Source: Citrobacter freundii
Lineage (GTDB): Bacteria > Pseudomonadota > Gammaproteobacteria > Enterobacterales > Enterobacteriaceae
Direction: 5' to 3'
DNA length: 64,000 nt
Assembly: GCF_011077955.1 (NCBI RefSeq)
Contig: NZ_JAALBX010000015.1
Span: 35,416-99,415 of the forward strand
Positions 49,105 to 60,624 of this stretch are shown one piece after another (positions within the stretch are counted from its first letter, which is position 1; every line of letters starts with the position of its first letter). Made by a program: the position numbers and the translations under genes. Under the pieces are notes generated by a model. It was not told where the DNA came from. It did not search any database and saw only the letters and a list, made by a program, of their open reading frames with translations.

Positions 49105-49200
49105 CCCCGGCTATACCGGGGTGCGCGAATACTGCGCCAACACCAGGGAAATCGAGGCCATGTCAGCGGTGTTGTGTTAGTTAAATAACATGGCCGAGTA
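49095..49200 (-). ncRNA. arcZ: ArcZ small RNA
   Basis: On the minus strand, 49153-49095 reads GATTTCCCTGGTGTTGGCGC, then AGTATTCGCGCA, then a CCCCGG-TATAG-CCGGGG hairpin and seven Ts. This is the conserved processed 3' part of the Hfq-dependent sRNA ArcZ, which activates rpoS translation. The seed region is unchanged from E. coli. The terminator overlaps the end of arcB on the other strand. The 5' part differs strongly and forms its own hairpin (GGCCATGT/ACATGGCC arms), so the 5' end near 49200 is approximate. Confidence 0.85.
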
Positions 49201-49332
49201 TTCTGAAACGTAACTGCATTAAGATAGCAAAACTTATATTTATTGTTACGTGAATCAGTTAAATGTGTGAAGCACGGCGATTAATCAGCGCAATTAATTT
49301 GCTTTACGTTGCCAAAGAAAAGGAATGACGCG

Positions 49333-49983
49333 ATGAAAAAAATTGGCGTGGTGCTGGCGGGGTGTGGCGTGTATGACGGCGCAGAAATCCATGAAGCGGT
49401 GATCACGTTACTGGCGCTCGCACGACAGGGTGCACAGGCTTACTGCTACGCGCCGGATAAACCGCAGGCAGATGTGATTAATCACCTCACCGGGGAGCCG
49501 ATGGCGGAAAGCCGCAATGTGTTGATTGAAGCGGCGCGTATCGCCCGGGGGATTATCGAACCGCTTAGCGCCGCGAAAGCCGACCAACTGGACGCCCTGA
49601 TTGTGCCGGGCGGCTTTGGGGCGGCGAAAAACCTCAGCAACTTCGCCCGTCTGGGAAGCGAGTGCACGGTGGATCCGGATCTGCAACGGCTGGTGCAGGC
49701 GATGCATAGCGCTGGCAAGCCGCTCGGGTTCCTCTGTATTGCGCCAGCGATGCTGCCAAAACTTATCCCGGCGCCGCTGCGCCTGACCATCGGCACTGAT
49801 ATCGATACCGCCGATGTGATTGAGGAAATGGGCGGGGAGCACGTGCCTTGCCCGGTAGAAGACATCGTGGTCGACGAAGAAAATAAAGTAGTGACTACCC
49901 CGGCTTATATGCTGGCAAAACGCATTGATGAAGCGGCTGATGGCATTGAGAAGCTGGTGGCTCGGGTGCTGGTGCTGTGCGAA
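49333..49983 (+). CDS. elbB: ElbB (YhbL), DJ-1/PfpI-family glyoxalase-like protein
   Basis: From ATG 49333 (AAAGGA upstream) this is a 217-residue class I glutamine amidotransferase-like protein, the same as E. coli ElbB. It has the [19 protein letters not shown] loop and the elbow cysteine in [10 protein letters not shown]. coli ElbB has weak glyoxalase activity and was linked to isoprenoid synthesis; its main role is unsettled. The end given excludes the last bases of the stop (TGA at 49984-49986), which overlap the mtgA start. Confidence 0.9.
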
Positions 49984-50711
49984 TGATGCGAGGCCGCGTG
50001 TCGCTTATCGGCACGCTAAAACGCTGGGTTATCCGGTTAGTGCTCGGGATCTGCGGCTTATGGATAGCCGGGATCCTGATGTTCAGCGTGCTGCCGGTGC
50101 CGTTTTCGGCGGTCATGATCGACAGGCAAATTTCCGCGTGGCTGCACGGTGATTTCGGCTACGTTGCCCATTCCGACTGGGTAGGCATGAGCGAAATCTC
50201 GCCGTGGATGGGGCTTGCCGTGATTGCCGCTGAAGACCAGAAATTCCCGGAACACTGGGGATTTGATATGGCGGCCATCCAAAAGGCCGTCGCGCATAAC
50301 GAACGCCATGAAAACCGTATTCGCGGCGCGTCTACCCTCTCACAGCAAACGGCGAAAAACGTCTTTTTATGGGATGGCAGAAGCTGGCTGCGTAAAGGCC
50401 TGGAAGCCGGATTAACGGTTGGGATCGAGACTGTGTGGAGTAAGCGGCGGATCCTGACGGTTTATCTTAATATCGCCGAATTCGGCGACGGGATTTTTGG
50501 GGTGGAAGCCGCCGCGCAACACTATTTCAATAAACCCGCCAGCCAGTTGAGCGCCTCGCAGGCGGCCTTGCTCGCCGCCGTGCTGCCTAATCCATTGCGT
50601 TTTAAAGCAGACGCGCCGTCAGGCTATGTACGTTCGCGCCAGGCGTGGATCCTGCGGCAAATGCGCCAGCTTGGCGGCGAAGACTATATGACGCAGCACA
50701 ATCTTCATTGA
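49983..50711 (+). CDS. mtgA: MtgA, monofunctional peptidoglycan glycosyltransferase
   Basis: MtgA polymerises lipid II into glycan strands at the inner membrane, GT51 family. From ATG 49983 it has 242 residues, the E. coli length. There is one membrane anchor (about 14-38) and the GT51 motifs [12 protein letters not shown] (catalytic Glu), [38 protein letters not shown] and [10 protein letters not shown]. The start overlaps the elbB stop (ATGA), so the two are translationally coupled. Confidence 0.95.
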   Translation: MMRGRVSLIGTLKRWVIRLVLGICGLWIAGILMFSVLPVPFSAVMIDRQISAWLHGDFGYVAHSDWVGMSEISPWMGLAVIAAEDQKFPEHWGFDMAAIQKAVAHNERHENRIRGASTLSQQTAKNVFLWDGRSWLRKGLEAGLTVGIETVWSKRRILTVYLNIAEFGDGIFGVEAAAQHYFNKPASQLSASQAALLAAVLPNPLRFKADAPSGYVRSRQAWILRQMRQLGGEDYMTQHNLH

Positions 50712-50725
50712 GTGCGTTCGCGCAG

Positions 50726-50998
50726 TTAATCTTCGTCGAACCCGGCGTTAAATAGAGCAATGACTGCCGCCAGCGCTTCCACTTCCTGTGGGCCGTTGGC
50801 TTCGATTTCGATATGACCGCCCTTGGCGGAATCCAGCATCAAGAGACCTATCACGCTGCTGGCTTCCGCTTCGGTGCCCGCCTCGTTTCGCAACAAGACT
50901 TCCGCATCGAAACTCTGGACTAATTCAAAAAGTTTCATTGCCGGGCGTGCATGCATGCCCAGCTTATTGGTGATTTCTACGGTTTGTTTGACGGTCAT
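50726..50998 (-). CDS. ptsO: NPr, HPr-like protein of the nitrogen PTS
   Basis: NPr carries phosphate from EI-Ntr (PtsP) to EIIA-Ntr. The 90-residue protein has the phosphorylated His16 in GMHARPA and the second conserved region around Ser in [10 protein letters not shown]. It overlaps the rapZ stop by 4 bases (ATGA) and is the last gene of the rpoN-hpf-ptsN-rapZ-ptsO cluster. Confidence 0.95.
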   Translation of the reverse strand: MTVKQTVEITNKLGMHARPAMKLFELVQSFDAEVLLRNEAGTEAEASSVIGLLMLDSAKGGHIEIEANGPQEVEALAAVIALFNAGFDED

Positions 50999-51849
50999 GT
51001 TTTGCGTTTTTCCAGCGTGCGATGGCGGGACTGGACGTTTTTACCACGCGAGCGGAAGTAATCGGCCAGTTGTTCGGCGATATACACGGAGCGGTGCTTG
51101 CCGCCAGTACAGCCAATAGCCACCGTTAAATAACTGCGGTTATTGGTTTCCAGCATCGGGAGCCACAATTCAAGGTAGCTGCGCGTCTGGTAAATGAAAT
51201 TATGGACTTCGGTATGGCGATCCAAAAACGCCGCGACGGGTTTATCAAGCCCGGTCATTGGGCGAAGCTTAGGGTCCCAGTGCGGGTTTGGCAAAAATCG
51301 CACGTCAAACACATAGTCCGCATCAATCGGAATGCCGTGTTTAAAGCCAAAGGATTCAAACACCATGGTTAACTCGCGCTCGCGTTTGCCGAGCAGACGG
51401 GTGCGCAGCATTTCGGCCAGTTCGTGAACCGACATTTCCGACGTATCGACAATCAGATCGGCGCGGGAGCGTAACGGCTCCAGCAGATCGCTTTCCTTGT
51501 CGATGGCGCTTTCCAGCGAGAGATTCTTGCTGGACAGCGGATGCAGGCGTCGGGTGTCGCTATAACGGCGGATAAGCGTGTTGCGATCGGCATCAAGAAA
51601 CAGCAGTTGTGGAGAAAAGGTGTCCGGCAGATTGTTCATCGCCTGTTCGAATATTTCCGGCGATTCCGGCATATTGCGCACATCAATGCTGACGGCCGCG
51701 GAAATATGGCTGTCGGAAAGCGTCCGAGCCAGATCGGGCAGCAGCACAACCGGCAGGTTATCCACGCAATAAAAACCCATATCTTCCAGGGCGCGCAGCG
51801 CGACGGACTTGCCTGAGCCTGAGCGTCCGCTGACAATCATCAATACCAT
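50995..51849 (-). CDS. rapZ: RapZ, RNase adaptor for GlmZ
   Basis: RapZ binds the sRNA GlmZ and recruits RNase E, lowering GlmS when glucosamine 6-phosphate is plentiful. The 284-residue protein has the Walker A motif GRSGSGKS (8-15), a Walker-B-like region and the C-terminal RNA-binding part with [18 protein letters not shown] and a basic tail ([18 protein letters not shown]). It lies between ptsN and ptsO; the ptsO start overlaps its stop. Confidence 0.96.
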   Translation of the reverse strand: MVLMIVSGRSGSGKSVALRALEDMGFYCVDNLPVVLLPDLARTLSDSHISAAVSIDVRNMPESPEIFEQAMNNLPDTFSPQLLFLDADRNTLIRRYSDTRRLHPLSSKNLSLESAIDKESDLLEPLRSRADLIVDTSEMSVHELAEMLRTRLLGKRERELTMVFESFGFKHGIPIDADYVFDVRFLPNPHWDPKLRPMTGLDKPVAAFLDRHTEVHNFIYQTRSYLELWLPMLETNNRSYLTVAIGCTGGKHRSVYIAEQLADYFRSRGKNVQSRHRTLEKRKT

Positions 51850-51909
51850 CTTGATTTCTCCAACAAGGCGGGCCGTATCTCTACAGCCAGGGTGATTTCC
51901 TCCACCCGG

Positions 51910-52389
51910 TTATTCGCTTTGATTTTCATTGCTGCCTTCAGTGATGATTTGATATAGCTCTTCATCGCTCTGCGCGGCGCGTAGTCGTCGGCAAATTGTT
52001 TTGTCAGCCAAACGTTTTGCCACTAATGACAGGGTATGTAAATGGGTTTTGGTTTGATCGGCAGGCACCAACAGTGCGAACAGCAGATCAACCGGCTGGT
52101 TGTCGATGGCATCGAACGCGATGGGCGTTTCGAGTTGAACAAACACGCCGACGGCGCGCAGGGTATCTTCTTCCAGCTTGCCATGTGGAATGGCAATGCC
52201 ATTGCCGATACCGGTACTGCCCATACGTTCGCGGGTAAGAATTGCTTCAAACACGACTTGCGGTGGCAGGCTTAACTGTTTCGCAGCCAGTTCGCTGATA
52301 ATTTCCAGAGCGCGTTTTTTGCTCTGACAATGAACGTTGCTACGGGTACATTCCTGGTTAAGGACACTGCTTAAATCGTTCGTCATCAT
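51910..52389 (-). CDS. ptsN: EIIA-Ntr (PtsN)
   Basis: PtsN is the terminal phosphoacceptor of the nitrogen PTS and regulates potassium transport and other targets. The 159-residue protein has the phosphohistidine His69 in GIAIPHGKLE. It is slightly shorter than the 163-residue E. coli protein owing to changes at both ends. Two adjacent ATGs (52389, 52386) could serve as start, with AGGTG upstream. Confidence 0.95.
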   Translation of the reverse strand: MMTNDLSSVLNQECTRSNVHCQSKKRALEIISELAAKQLSLPPQVVFEAILTRERMGSTGIGNGIAIPHGKLEEDTLRAVGVFVQLETPIAFDAIDNQPVDLLFALLVPADQTKTHLHTLSLVAKRLADKTICRRLRAAQSDEELYQIITEGSNENQSE

Positions 52390-52472
52390 ATTTTCACCTA
52401 AGCATTCTCAATGCCAACGGCTCGTTGTCAGTGACCACGAGCCGTTGAAGCATCGGGTAAACGCCCGGACTA

Positions 52473-52760
52473 TTAATGTTGTTTTAGTTTATCTTTATGT
52501 TTAGTCAATTGACGGGCCAGTTTATCAATCAGCCCGTCGATAGCCGCATACATGTCTTGCCCTTCCGCACTGGCATGAATCTCCCCGCCATTCACATGCA
52601 AGGTCGCATCCGCGATGTGAGTGACTTTTTCCACTTTCAGCACAATATAGACCTGGTTTATCCTTTCAAAAAACTGCTCCAGTTTGGCGAATTTGGTGTT
52701 TAAAAACTCGCGCAAAGATTCAGTAATTTCGACGTTATGTCCTGTGATGTTGAGCTGCAT
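52473..52760 (-). CDS. hpf: Hpf, ribosome hibernation promoting factor
   Basis: The 95-residue short HPF protein binds the 30S subunit and, with RMF, produces 100S dimers in stationary phase. It shows the family N-terminus MQLNITGHNVEITESLREF and the conserved YAAIDGLIDKLARQLTKHKDK helix. It lies 22 bases downstream of rpoN, as in E. coli. Confidence 0.96.
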   Translation of the reverse strand: MQLNITGHNVEITESLREFLNTKFAKLEQFFERINQVYIVLKVEKVTHIADATLHVNGGEIHASAEGQDMYAAIDGLIDKLARQLTKHKDKLKQH

Positions 52761-52782
52761 AGTGTCTTCCTTATCTGTTATG

Positions 52783-54216
52783 TCAGACCAGTTGTTTACG
52801 CTGGTTTGACGGAGGAATGGACAGAGACTCTCGATATTTGGCGACGGTGCGGCGCGCCACCATGATACCTTGTTCAGACAGCATGGAGGTCAGCTTACTG
52901 TCGCTCAGCGGTTTTGCGGGATTCTCTCCCGCAATCAATTTCTTCACCAGCGCCCGAATCGCGGTGGATGAGGCTTCACCGCCGCCTTCGGTATTTACAT
53001 GGCTTGAGAAGAAATATTTCAGTTCAAATATCCCCCGCGGACTGTGCAAATATTTTTGCGTCGTGACGCGAGAAATGGTCGATTCGTGCATCTCGACGGC
53101 CTGGGCAATATCTGCCAGCACCATCGGCTTCATGTACTCTTCGCCATGCTCAAAGAACGCTTGTTGCTGCTCAACGATGCATCGGCTCACGCGCAACAGC
53201 GTATCGTTGCGGCTCTCTAGACTTTTGATCAGCCAGCGTGCTTCCTGAAGATTACTACGAATAAACTGGCCGTCGGCTTCATTACGCGCGTTAGTGCCCA
53301 TTGAGGCATAGTGTTGATTGATTTTTAAGCGTGGGATGCTGTCGGCGTTCAACTCAATCGTCCAGACGCCATTGTGTTTACGCACCAGAACATCCGGTAT
53401 GACATATTCTGGCTCGCTGGTTTGAATGGACTGGCCGGGTCTTGGGTCAAGGGACTGAATAAAATTGACCGCCGCCTTAAGCACATCTTCTTTAAGCCGC
53501 GTGACACGCATCAGGGAGCGGAAATCGTGGTTGGCCAACAGGTCGAGATGCTCGCTAACGATTAGGCGCGATTCTTCAAGCAGCGGGGTGTCAGCGGCAT
53601 ATTGCGAAAGCTGGATAAGTAAACAATCGCGCAGGTCCCGCGCCGCGACGCCAACGGGATCGAAGCGCTGGATACGCTTTAGCACCGCTTCGACTTCTTC
53701 AATATCTATTTCATCATCACCGATGCTCTCCAGAATATCTTCCAGCGAGACGGTGAGATAGCCGGTGTCATCAACGGCGTCGACGATCGAGGTGGCAATG
53801 GCGCGATCGGTGTCGGAGAAAGGGGTCAACCCCACTTGCCACATTAAATAGTCCTGTAGAGACTGGGTGGTTTCGCCCTGATAAATGGGCAGCTCATCAT
53901 CCTGATAATCCACGCCATTACCCGACGGGGTGCCAGCGGTATAAATTTCATCCCAGCTTGCATCAAGCGGTAGTTCGTCCGGCATCTCTTTTTGTTCAAG
54001 AGCGTCGACGGTGTCCAGCGTTTCGGTATCGCGTACTTCCTGAGTGTCTATCTCATCATGTAAATCGGCTTGCTCCAGCAACGGATTACTGTCCAGCGCC
54101 TGTTGCAACTCTTGCTGGAGTTCTAACGTAGACAGCTGCAACAAACGTATCGCCTGTTGCAGTTGCGGCGTCATGGCAAGCTGTTGGCTCAGCCTCAGTT
54201 GCAAACCTTGCTTCAT
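52783..54216 (-). CDS. rpoN: RpoN, sigma-54 factor
   Basis: A 477-residue sigma-54, the E. coli length. It has the glutamine-rich region I (1-50, [32 protein letters not shown]), an acidic region II, the core-binding domain, a helix-turn-helix (about 365-385, [15 protein letters not shown]) and the RpoN box [10 protein letters not shown] near the C-terminus for -24 recognition. It is preceded by lptB on the same strand after a 178-base gap containing a hairpin. Confidence 0.97.
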   Translation of the reverse strand: MKQGLQLRLSQQLAMTPQLQQAIRLLQLSTLELQQELQQALDSNPLLEQADLHDEIDTQEVRDTETLDTVDALEQKEMPDELPLDASWDEIYTAGTPSGNGVDYQDDELPIYQGETTQSLQDYLMWQVGLTPFSDTDRAIATSIVDAVDDTGYLTVSLEDILESIGDDEIDIEEVEAVLKRIQRFDPVGVAARDLRDCLLIQLSQYAADTPLLEESRLIVSEHLDLLANHDFRSLMRVTRLKEDVLKAAVNFIQSLDPRPGQSIQTSEPEYVIPDVLVRKHNGVWTIELNADSIPRLKINQHYASMGTNARNEADGQFIRSNLQEARWLIKSLESRNDTLLRVSRCIVEQQQAFFEHGEEYMKPMVLADIAQAVEMHESTISRVTTQKYLHSPRGIFELKYFFSSHVNTEGGGEASSTAIRALVKKLIAGENPAKPLSDSKLTSMLSEQGIMVARRTVAKYRESLSIPPSNQRKQLV

Positions 54217-54394
54217 ATTCAGAGCAACATTCCTCAGGTTAGCCTCTTATCGGGCCACTACATGCGCAAAATCAGGCTTAATGCTGACACGATGCAGTGA
54301 AGCGGTAAGGGGCGTATACGTCAATTATACCTGCACAGGCAGATTTTGAAGCCTCGACAGGGGGCTTCAACCCTGTGTGATTTGCTCAACCGTA
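54217..54394 (-). promoter_or_regulatory. lptB-rpoN spacer with hairpin
   Basis: This 178-base spacer contains an 8-bp inverted repeat (TTGAAGCC 54346-54353, GGCTTCAA 54363-54370). On the minus strand it lies 25 bases after the lptB stop with only a few Ts following, so it may partly end lptB transcription. A separate rpoN promoter would then lie in the remaining 130 bases. Confidence 0.45.
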
Positions 54395-55120
54395 TCAGAG
54401 TCTGAACTCTTCCCCAAGATAAACACGCTTAACTTGTTCGTCTTGAAGGATTTCTTCAGGCGTACCGTGCGCAATCAAATTGCCCTGGCTCACGATATAG
54501 GCGCGTTCGCACACGGCCAGCGTTTCGCGTACGTTGTGGTCAGTAATCAGAACGCCAAGCCCACTGTCACGAAGATGCTCAATAATACGTTTAATATCAA
54601 TAACCGAGATGGGATCTACCCCAGCAAATGGTTCATCGAGCAGAATAAATTTTGGATTGGCAGCCAGCGCGCGGGCGATTTCCACACGACGGCGTTCCCC
54701 GCCAGAGAGCGACTGACCGAGGCTATTGCGCAGATGTTCGATATGAAACTCTTCCATCAGTTCGGTGGCGCGATCCTCGCGTTGCTCACTGCTGAGATCG
54801 TCACGAATCTGCAGCACCGCCATCAAATTGTCATAGACGCTTAAGCGACGGAAAATGGAGGCTTCCTGCGGAAGATAACCAATGCCGCGACGTGCGCGGG
54901 CATGTAACGGCAGCAGACTGATGTCTTCATCGTCGATGATAATATTGCCCGCATCGCGCGGAACAATGCCCACTACCATGTAAAACGTCGTGGTCTTACC
55001 CGCGCCGTTTGGACCCAGCAGGCCGACAATCTCACCTGAGTTAACCGTCAGGCTGACATCCTCGACGACGCGACGGCCTTTGTAGGCTTTAGCGAGGTTT
55101 TTCGCAGTTAATGTTGCCAT
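54395..55120 (-). CDS. lptB: LptB, LPS transport ATPase
   Basis: LptB is the cytoplasmic ATPase of LptB2FGC, which extracts LPS from the inner membrane. The 241-residue ABC protein has Walker [10 protein letters not shown] (about 37-45), the Q-loop PQEASIF, signature LSGGERRR, Walker [13 protein letters not shown] and switch His in ITDHNVRET. It follows lptA with a 6-base gap. Confidence 0.97.
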   Translation of the reverse strand: MATLTAKNLAKAYKGRRVVEDVSLTVNSGEIVGLLGPNGAGKTTTFYMVVGIVPRDAGNIIIDDEDISLLPLHARARRGIGYLPQEASIFRRLSVYDNLMAVLQIRDDLSSEQREDRATELMEEFHIEHLRNSLGQSLSGGERRRVEIARALAANPKFILLDEPFAGVDPISVIDIKRIIEHLRDSGLGVLITDHNVRETLAVCERAYIVSQGNLIAHGTPEEILQDEQVKRVYLGEEFRL

Positions 55121-55126
55121 AAAAAA

Positions 55127-55684
55127 TTAGTTACTCTTGTTAGGGGCGGGCGCCGGCGCCGGTTTGTTCTTGTCCTGCAATTGTGACGGTACCAACACGG
55201 TCGTCACACGCTTACCCTTGTCGCTAAAGGCTTGCATTTTCTGCTCTTTAACCAGGTAGGTTATCTTGTCGCCCTTGATATTGCTATCCAACTGTTCCAG
55301 GAAAGCGTTACCGGTAAGGACGACGAAATCGTTTTGCAGTTCATAATGCATGGTATCGGCATGGCCTTTGACCGGTTTGCCGTTATCCTGCATTTGGTAA
55401 AACGTGGCGGGTTTGCCAAAGCCGTCAATCACTTCTTTGCCGCTCTCGCCGCCCGGACGGGTCACCACCACTTTATCAGCATTGATTTTAATGGTGCCTT
55501 GGGTCACCACTACGTTGCCGGTGAAGGTCACCACATTGCCTTGCATATCCAGCGACTGTTGATCGGATTCAATATGAATCGGCTGATCGGTATCCCCGGT
55601 CAATGCCAGCGCGGGAAACGTCGCTGCCAGTAACGCGCCGGATAAGGCCAGTTTAAGGCTGAGTTTGTTTACTTGGAATTTCAT
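55127..55684 (-). CDS. lptA: LptA, periplasmic LPS transport bridge protein
   Basis: From ATG 55684 the protein has 185 residues, as in E. coli, with a 27-residue signal peptide ending FPALA and the OstA/LptA beta-jellyroll domain (IHIESDQQSLDMQGNVVTFTGNV). It polymerises head-to-tail to form the bridge between LptC and LptD. The gene starts inside the end of lptC (32-base overlap), the same arrangement as in E. coli. The C-terminal tail is proline-rich (NKPAPAPAPNKSN). Confidence 0.95.
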   Translation of the reverse strand: MKFQVNKLSLKLALSGALLAATFPALALTGDTDQPIHIESDQQSLDMQGNVVTFTGNVVVTQGTIKINADKVVVTRPGGESGKEVIDGFGKPATFYQMQDNGKPVKGHADTMHYELQNDFVVLTGNAFLEQLDSNIKGDKITYLVKEQKMQAFSDKGKRVTTVLVPSQLQDKNKPAPAPAPNKSN

Positions 55685-56228
55685 AGGACGTTCTAACCTT
55701 TTCAATCAGCTCGGCAGTTTTGCTGCGCAAGTTTCCGCGCATTTTCAGGCCGCTGGAGTTAAAGCTGGTGCCGTATAACGTAACCAGATCGTTTGACGCA
55801 ACATCCTGCGTCAGTAAGTTGATCTGCGCGTTATCGGTAGTAATTTTGCGTAACTGCGCATCAGGCGTCAGCGCATCAACCACGACATTGCCATACAGAT
55901 AAAGCATCCGGTCATTGGTCAGTTTGGCTTTATCTGACTTGACAGACCAGGTCGGAATTTTGTTGGCATCGAGCATTATCATGACGGGTTTGGTAAACCA
56001 AGACACGCCACTTTCAGAGAAGTATTCAACGTGTTGCGCTTCAAGCTGATAATTTAACGCGCCCTCAGGGCTGTAAACCAGCGTGTTGGACAACTCGCTT
56101 TGATAAGTCGGCTCGTTGTTATTATTAACGACCTGCGTTGTGTCATCCGTGCTCGTCAGGTTTATGCCGATGAGAATAAGCGCCGTCAGTGAGAGCAGTA
56201 AGATAACCCAACGTCTGGTTTTACTCAT
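55653..56228 (-). CDS. lptC: LptC, LPS export inner-membrane protein
   Basis: LptC is a bitopic inner-membrane protein that receives LPS from LptB2FG and hands it to LptA. From ATG 56228 it has 191 residues, equal to E. coli. An N-terminal membrane helix (about 6-24) is followed by the periplasmic jellyroll domain, with the conserved TTDNAQINLLTQDV and SSGLKMRGNLR blocks. It overlaps kdsC by 4 bases and lptA by 32. Confidence 0.95.
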   Translation of the reverse strand: MSKTRRWVILLLSLTALILIGINLTSTDDTTQVVNNNNEPTYQSELSNTLVYSPEGALNYQLEAQHVEYFSESGVSWFTKPVMIMLDANKIPTWSVKSDKAKLTNDRMLYLYGNVVVDALTPDAQLRKITTDNAQINLLTQDVASNDLVTLYGTSFNSSGLKMRGNLRSKTAELIEKVRTSYEIPSKQTQP

Positions 56229-56791
56229 ATCGATTGCCCTTTGGCGTCTTCCAGTTTGCCCTGCGCCAACAGCAGCAGATCGCAAACTTCGCGAACCGCG
56301 CCGCGACCGCCGGCAATATGGGTTACATAATCTGCGCGTGGCGTAAGAAGAGGATGCGCGTCAGCAACCGCCACGCTCAACCCGACTTCCGCCATTACCG
56401 GCCAGTCGATAAGATCATCACCGATATAAGCCACTTGCTGGGCGTTAAGCGATAGCTTTTCCAACAGCTCGCGGTAGGCGATTAGTTTATCCGATTGCCC
56501 CTGGTATAAATGTTTTATCTTCAGCGTGGCGCAGCGATCTTCAAGCAATTTTGCGTTGCGTCCGGTAATAATAGCGACCTCGATACCCGACGTCAGCGCG
56601 CAGCGTATGCCATAGCCGTCGCGGACATTGAACGCTTTGAGCTCTTCGCCATTGTTACCCATATAGATAAGGCCGTCGGACATCACGCCGTCGACGTCTA
56701 AAATTAACAGGCGAATTTTCTGCGCCTTTTGAATGACTCTTGCGCTCACCGGCCCGTAGCAGGTGGTGATCGCAGCATCATGATTACTCAT
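56225..56791 (-). CDS. kdsC: KdsC, KDO 8-phosphate phosphatase
   Basis: KdsC removes phosphate from KDO 8-phosphate to give KDO for lipid A-core synthesis. The 188-residue HAD protein has the nucleophile motif LILDVDGVMSDG, the ITGRNA motif and YIGDDLIDWPVM. ATG 56791 gives the E. coli length and has AAGGA about 10 bases upstream; ATG 56809, overlapping the kdsD stop, is an alternative. It is encoded between kdsD and lptC. Confidence 0.94.
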   Translation of the reverse strand: MSNHDAAITTCYGPVSARVIQKAQKIRLLILDVDGVMSDGLIYMGNNGEELKAFNVRDGYGIRCALTSGIEVAIITGRNAKLLEDRCATLKIKHLYQGQSDKLIAYRELLEKLSLNAQQVAYIGDDLIDWPVMAEVGLSVAVADAHPLLTPRADYVTHIAGGRGAVREVCDLLLLAQGKLEDAKGQSI

Positions 56792-56808
56792 TAACGACTT
56801 ATCCTTCA

Positions 56809-57795
56809 TTACACTACGCCTGCGCGCAGCAGATCGTGCATATGTACCACACCCATCAACTGGTCGCCATCTGCGACTAAAACAGAAGTGATATGCCGTG
56901 ATTGCATCAGGTTCAGCGCATCTACCGCCAGCGTCCCTGGGCGCACGCGCACGCCGCCTGGCGTCATGACCTCGGCAATGCTCAGGGTGCGTACGTCAGC
57001 GTCCATATCCAGCACGCGGCGTAAATCCCCATCGGTAAAAATGCCTTCGATTTTCATCAAATCGTCGCACACCACAACCATGCCTAAACCCTTACGGGTG
57101 ATCACCAACAGCGCATCCCGCAGCGAGGCGGCTTTACTGACATGCGGAATTTCATCGCCAGTACGCATGATATCGTTCACGCGCAGCAGTAACTTGCGAC
57201 CCAACGCACCGCCAGGGTGGGAGAGCGCGAAATCTTCCGCGGTAAAACCGCGTGCTTTAAGTAACGCCACTGCCAGCGCGTCGCCCATCACTAAGGTGGC
57301 GGTAGTACTGGTGGTCGGCGCCAGCCCTAACGGGCACGCTTCATGGGGAACATGGATCAGTAAATGAATATCCGCCGCTTTCGCCATGGCGCTTTCCGGG
57401 CGACCGGTGATACAGATCATCGGAACCCGCAGGCGTTTCAGCACCGGGATAAGCGTAAGAATTTCATTGGATTCGCCGGAGTTGGAAATCGCAATCACCA
57501 CGTCTTGCGCGGTAACCATACCGAGGTCGCCATGGCTTGCCTCACCCGGGTGCACAAAAAATGCCGGCGTACCGGTGCTGGCAAACGTCGCCGCCATTTT
57601 TTTGCCGATATGGCCGGATTTGCCCATCCCCATTACGATGACTTTACCGGCGCAGTAAAACATCAACTCGCAGGCTTTCACAAAATCGTCGTTAATATAC
57701 TGGTCAAGCTGCGCCAGACCTTCACGTTCAATTTCCAGGACCTCTTTCCCGGCCTGTTGAAAGTCAAAGCCCGGTTGCAAATCTATATGCGACAT
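56809..57795 (-). CDS. kdsD: KdsD, arabinose-5-phosphate isomerase
   Basis: KdsD converts ribulose 5-phosphate to arabinose 5-phosphate, the first step to KDO. From ATG 57795 it has 328 residues, as in E. coli. It combines an N-terminal SIS sugar-isomerase domain (GMGKSGHIGKKMAATFASTGTPAFFVHP, about 50-180) with two C-terminal CBS domains (about 205-328). It is located between yrbG and kdsC. The frame is open 24 codons further upstream, where it overlaps yrbG. Confidence 0.96.
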   Translation of the reverse strand: MSHIDLQPGFDFQQAGKEVLEIEREGLAQLDQYINDDFVKACELMFYCAGKVIVMGMGKSGHIGKKMAATFASTGTPAFFVHPGEASHGDLGMVTAQDVVIAISNSGESNEILTLIPVLKRLRVPMICITGRPESAMAKAADIHLLIHVPHEACPLGLAPTTSTTATLVMGDALAVALLKARGFTAEDFALSHPGGALGRKLLLRVNDIMRTGDEIPHVSKAASLRDALLVITRKGLGMVVVCDDLMKIEGIFTDGDLRRVLDMDADVRTLSIAEVMTPGGVRVRPGTLAVDALNLMQSRHITSVLVADGDQLMGVVHMHDLLRAGVV

Positions 57796-57808
57796 ATGCG
57801 TTTCCGAT

Positions 57809-58783
57809 TCATCCAATGAGAGTTGATGAGCCCCAAAAAAGCAGCGCCATCCATAACACGAACCCAATTAATAACCCTGCGCCAGCGCGTTTGCCAATAT
57901 GCGCGCGACGCCAGCAGAGTAGGGCGAAAAGGGCGCTAACCCCCAGCATCACCCCGTAGTCGCGAGTGAATGCAAGCCCGTTAATAGCCCCAGGCGCCAG
58001 CAGTGCCGGTAAACCTAACACAATGGCAATATTATAAATGCTGGAGCCGATGATGTTGCCGATAGCAATATCATCTTCACCTTTTCGAACGCCCGCAATT
58101 GCGGTAGCAAGTTCGGGAAGGCTGGTGCCGATAGCAATTACCGTAAGCCCAATGGTCAGCTCATCAATAGCGAAGTGATGCGCGACCACCGTCGCGTTGT
58201 CGATAACCATGCGCGTCGCCATTGGCATAATGATAAGCGCCACTGCCAGCCATAAAAAAGCGACCGGTAGATTACCGCCGCGCGGCAGTTCAGCTAACTG
58301 TTCACGCGTCAGGCTATCGTTACCCTGTTGCTGTGCGAGCTTCGCGATTTTAACGACAAACCACAGGTAACACACGGCAATCAGTAATAAAACTGCGCCA
58401 TCCATGCGCGACAGCGTTCCGTCATAGAGAAAAAGCCCCGCCAGCGCACTCATAAGCAACATTAGCGGCAATTCGCGGCGAAGAATATCGGAATGCACAG
58501 TAAAAGGGTGTAACAGTGCGGCTAGCCCAACGATTAATAAAATATTGGTTATATTTGAACCGAGCGCCGTTCCCACCGCCAAATCTAACTGGCCGTGCAG
58601 CGCCGCCGCTACCGAAACCATTATTTCCGGTAGGGATGTCCCGACGCTGACAACCGTCATACCGACGATAAGCGGCGGGATATTTATGGTGCGACACAGC
58701 AGAGATGCGGCAAAAACCAGTCTATCGGCGCTATAAACCACCAGAAATAAACCAATTATTAACAGCATCGTTGCTAACAGCAT
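57809..58783 (-). CDS. yrbG: YrbG, putative calcium/sodium exchanger
   Basis: A 324-residue CaCA-family antiporter with ten hydrophobic segments and the two alpha repeats carrying GTSLPE motifs (TVVSVGTSLPEIMVS and TVIAIGTSLPELATA), each followed by a conserved GSNITN or GSSIYN stretch. ATG 58783 has AAAGGA upstream. The product is expected to exchange Ca2+ or another cation for Na+; activity in E. coli is not firmly shown. It is divergent from mlaF and adjoins kdsD. Confidence 0.93.
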   Translation of the reverse strand: MLLATMLLIIGLFLVVYSADRLVFAASLLCRTINIPPLIVGMTVVSVGTSLPEIMVSVAAALHGQLDLAVGTALGSNITNILLIVGLAALLHPFTVHSDILRRELPLMLLMSALAGLFLYDGTLSRMDGAVLLLIAVCYLWFVVKIAKLAQQQGNDSLTREQLAELPRGGNLPVAFLWLAVALIIMPMATRMVIDNATVVAHHFAIDELTIGLTVIAIGTSLPELATAIAGVRKGEDDIAIGNIIGSSIYNIAIVLGLPALLAPGAINGLAFTRDYGVMLGVSALFALLCWRRAHIGKRAGAGLLIGFVLWMALLFWGSSTLIG

Positions 58784-59015
58784 GCAAAGTCCTTTCTTCA
58801 GGTATAATCGCCGGCCCACTCAACCTGATGTACTGGCCGTTCAGAGGGAAAGACTCAGGGATGTACAGAATTCTTAATTCTGACTTTTAGCGTCCGAAAA
58901 GTAAAACAAATGCCTGCTTTCGCTAACTCTGGTGGGTAATATTCTGTAAAAATATTGGGTTCATGGCGACGTAACGCGCCATGCTTAACCTGACACTACA
59001 CGCAAGGATAAGTTA

Positions 59016-60621
<1,606 letters not shown>

Positions 60622-60624
60622 GTC

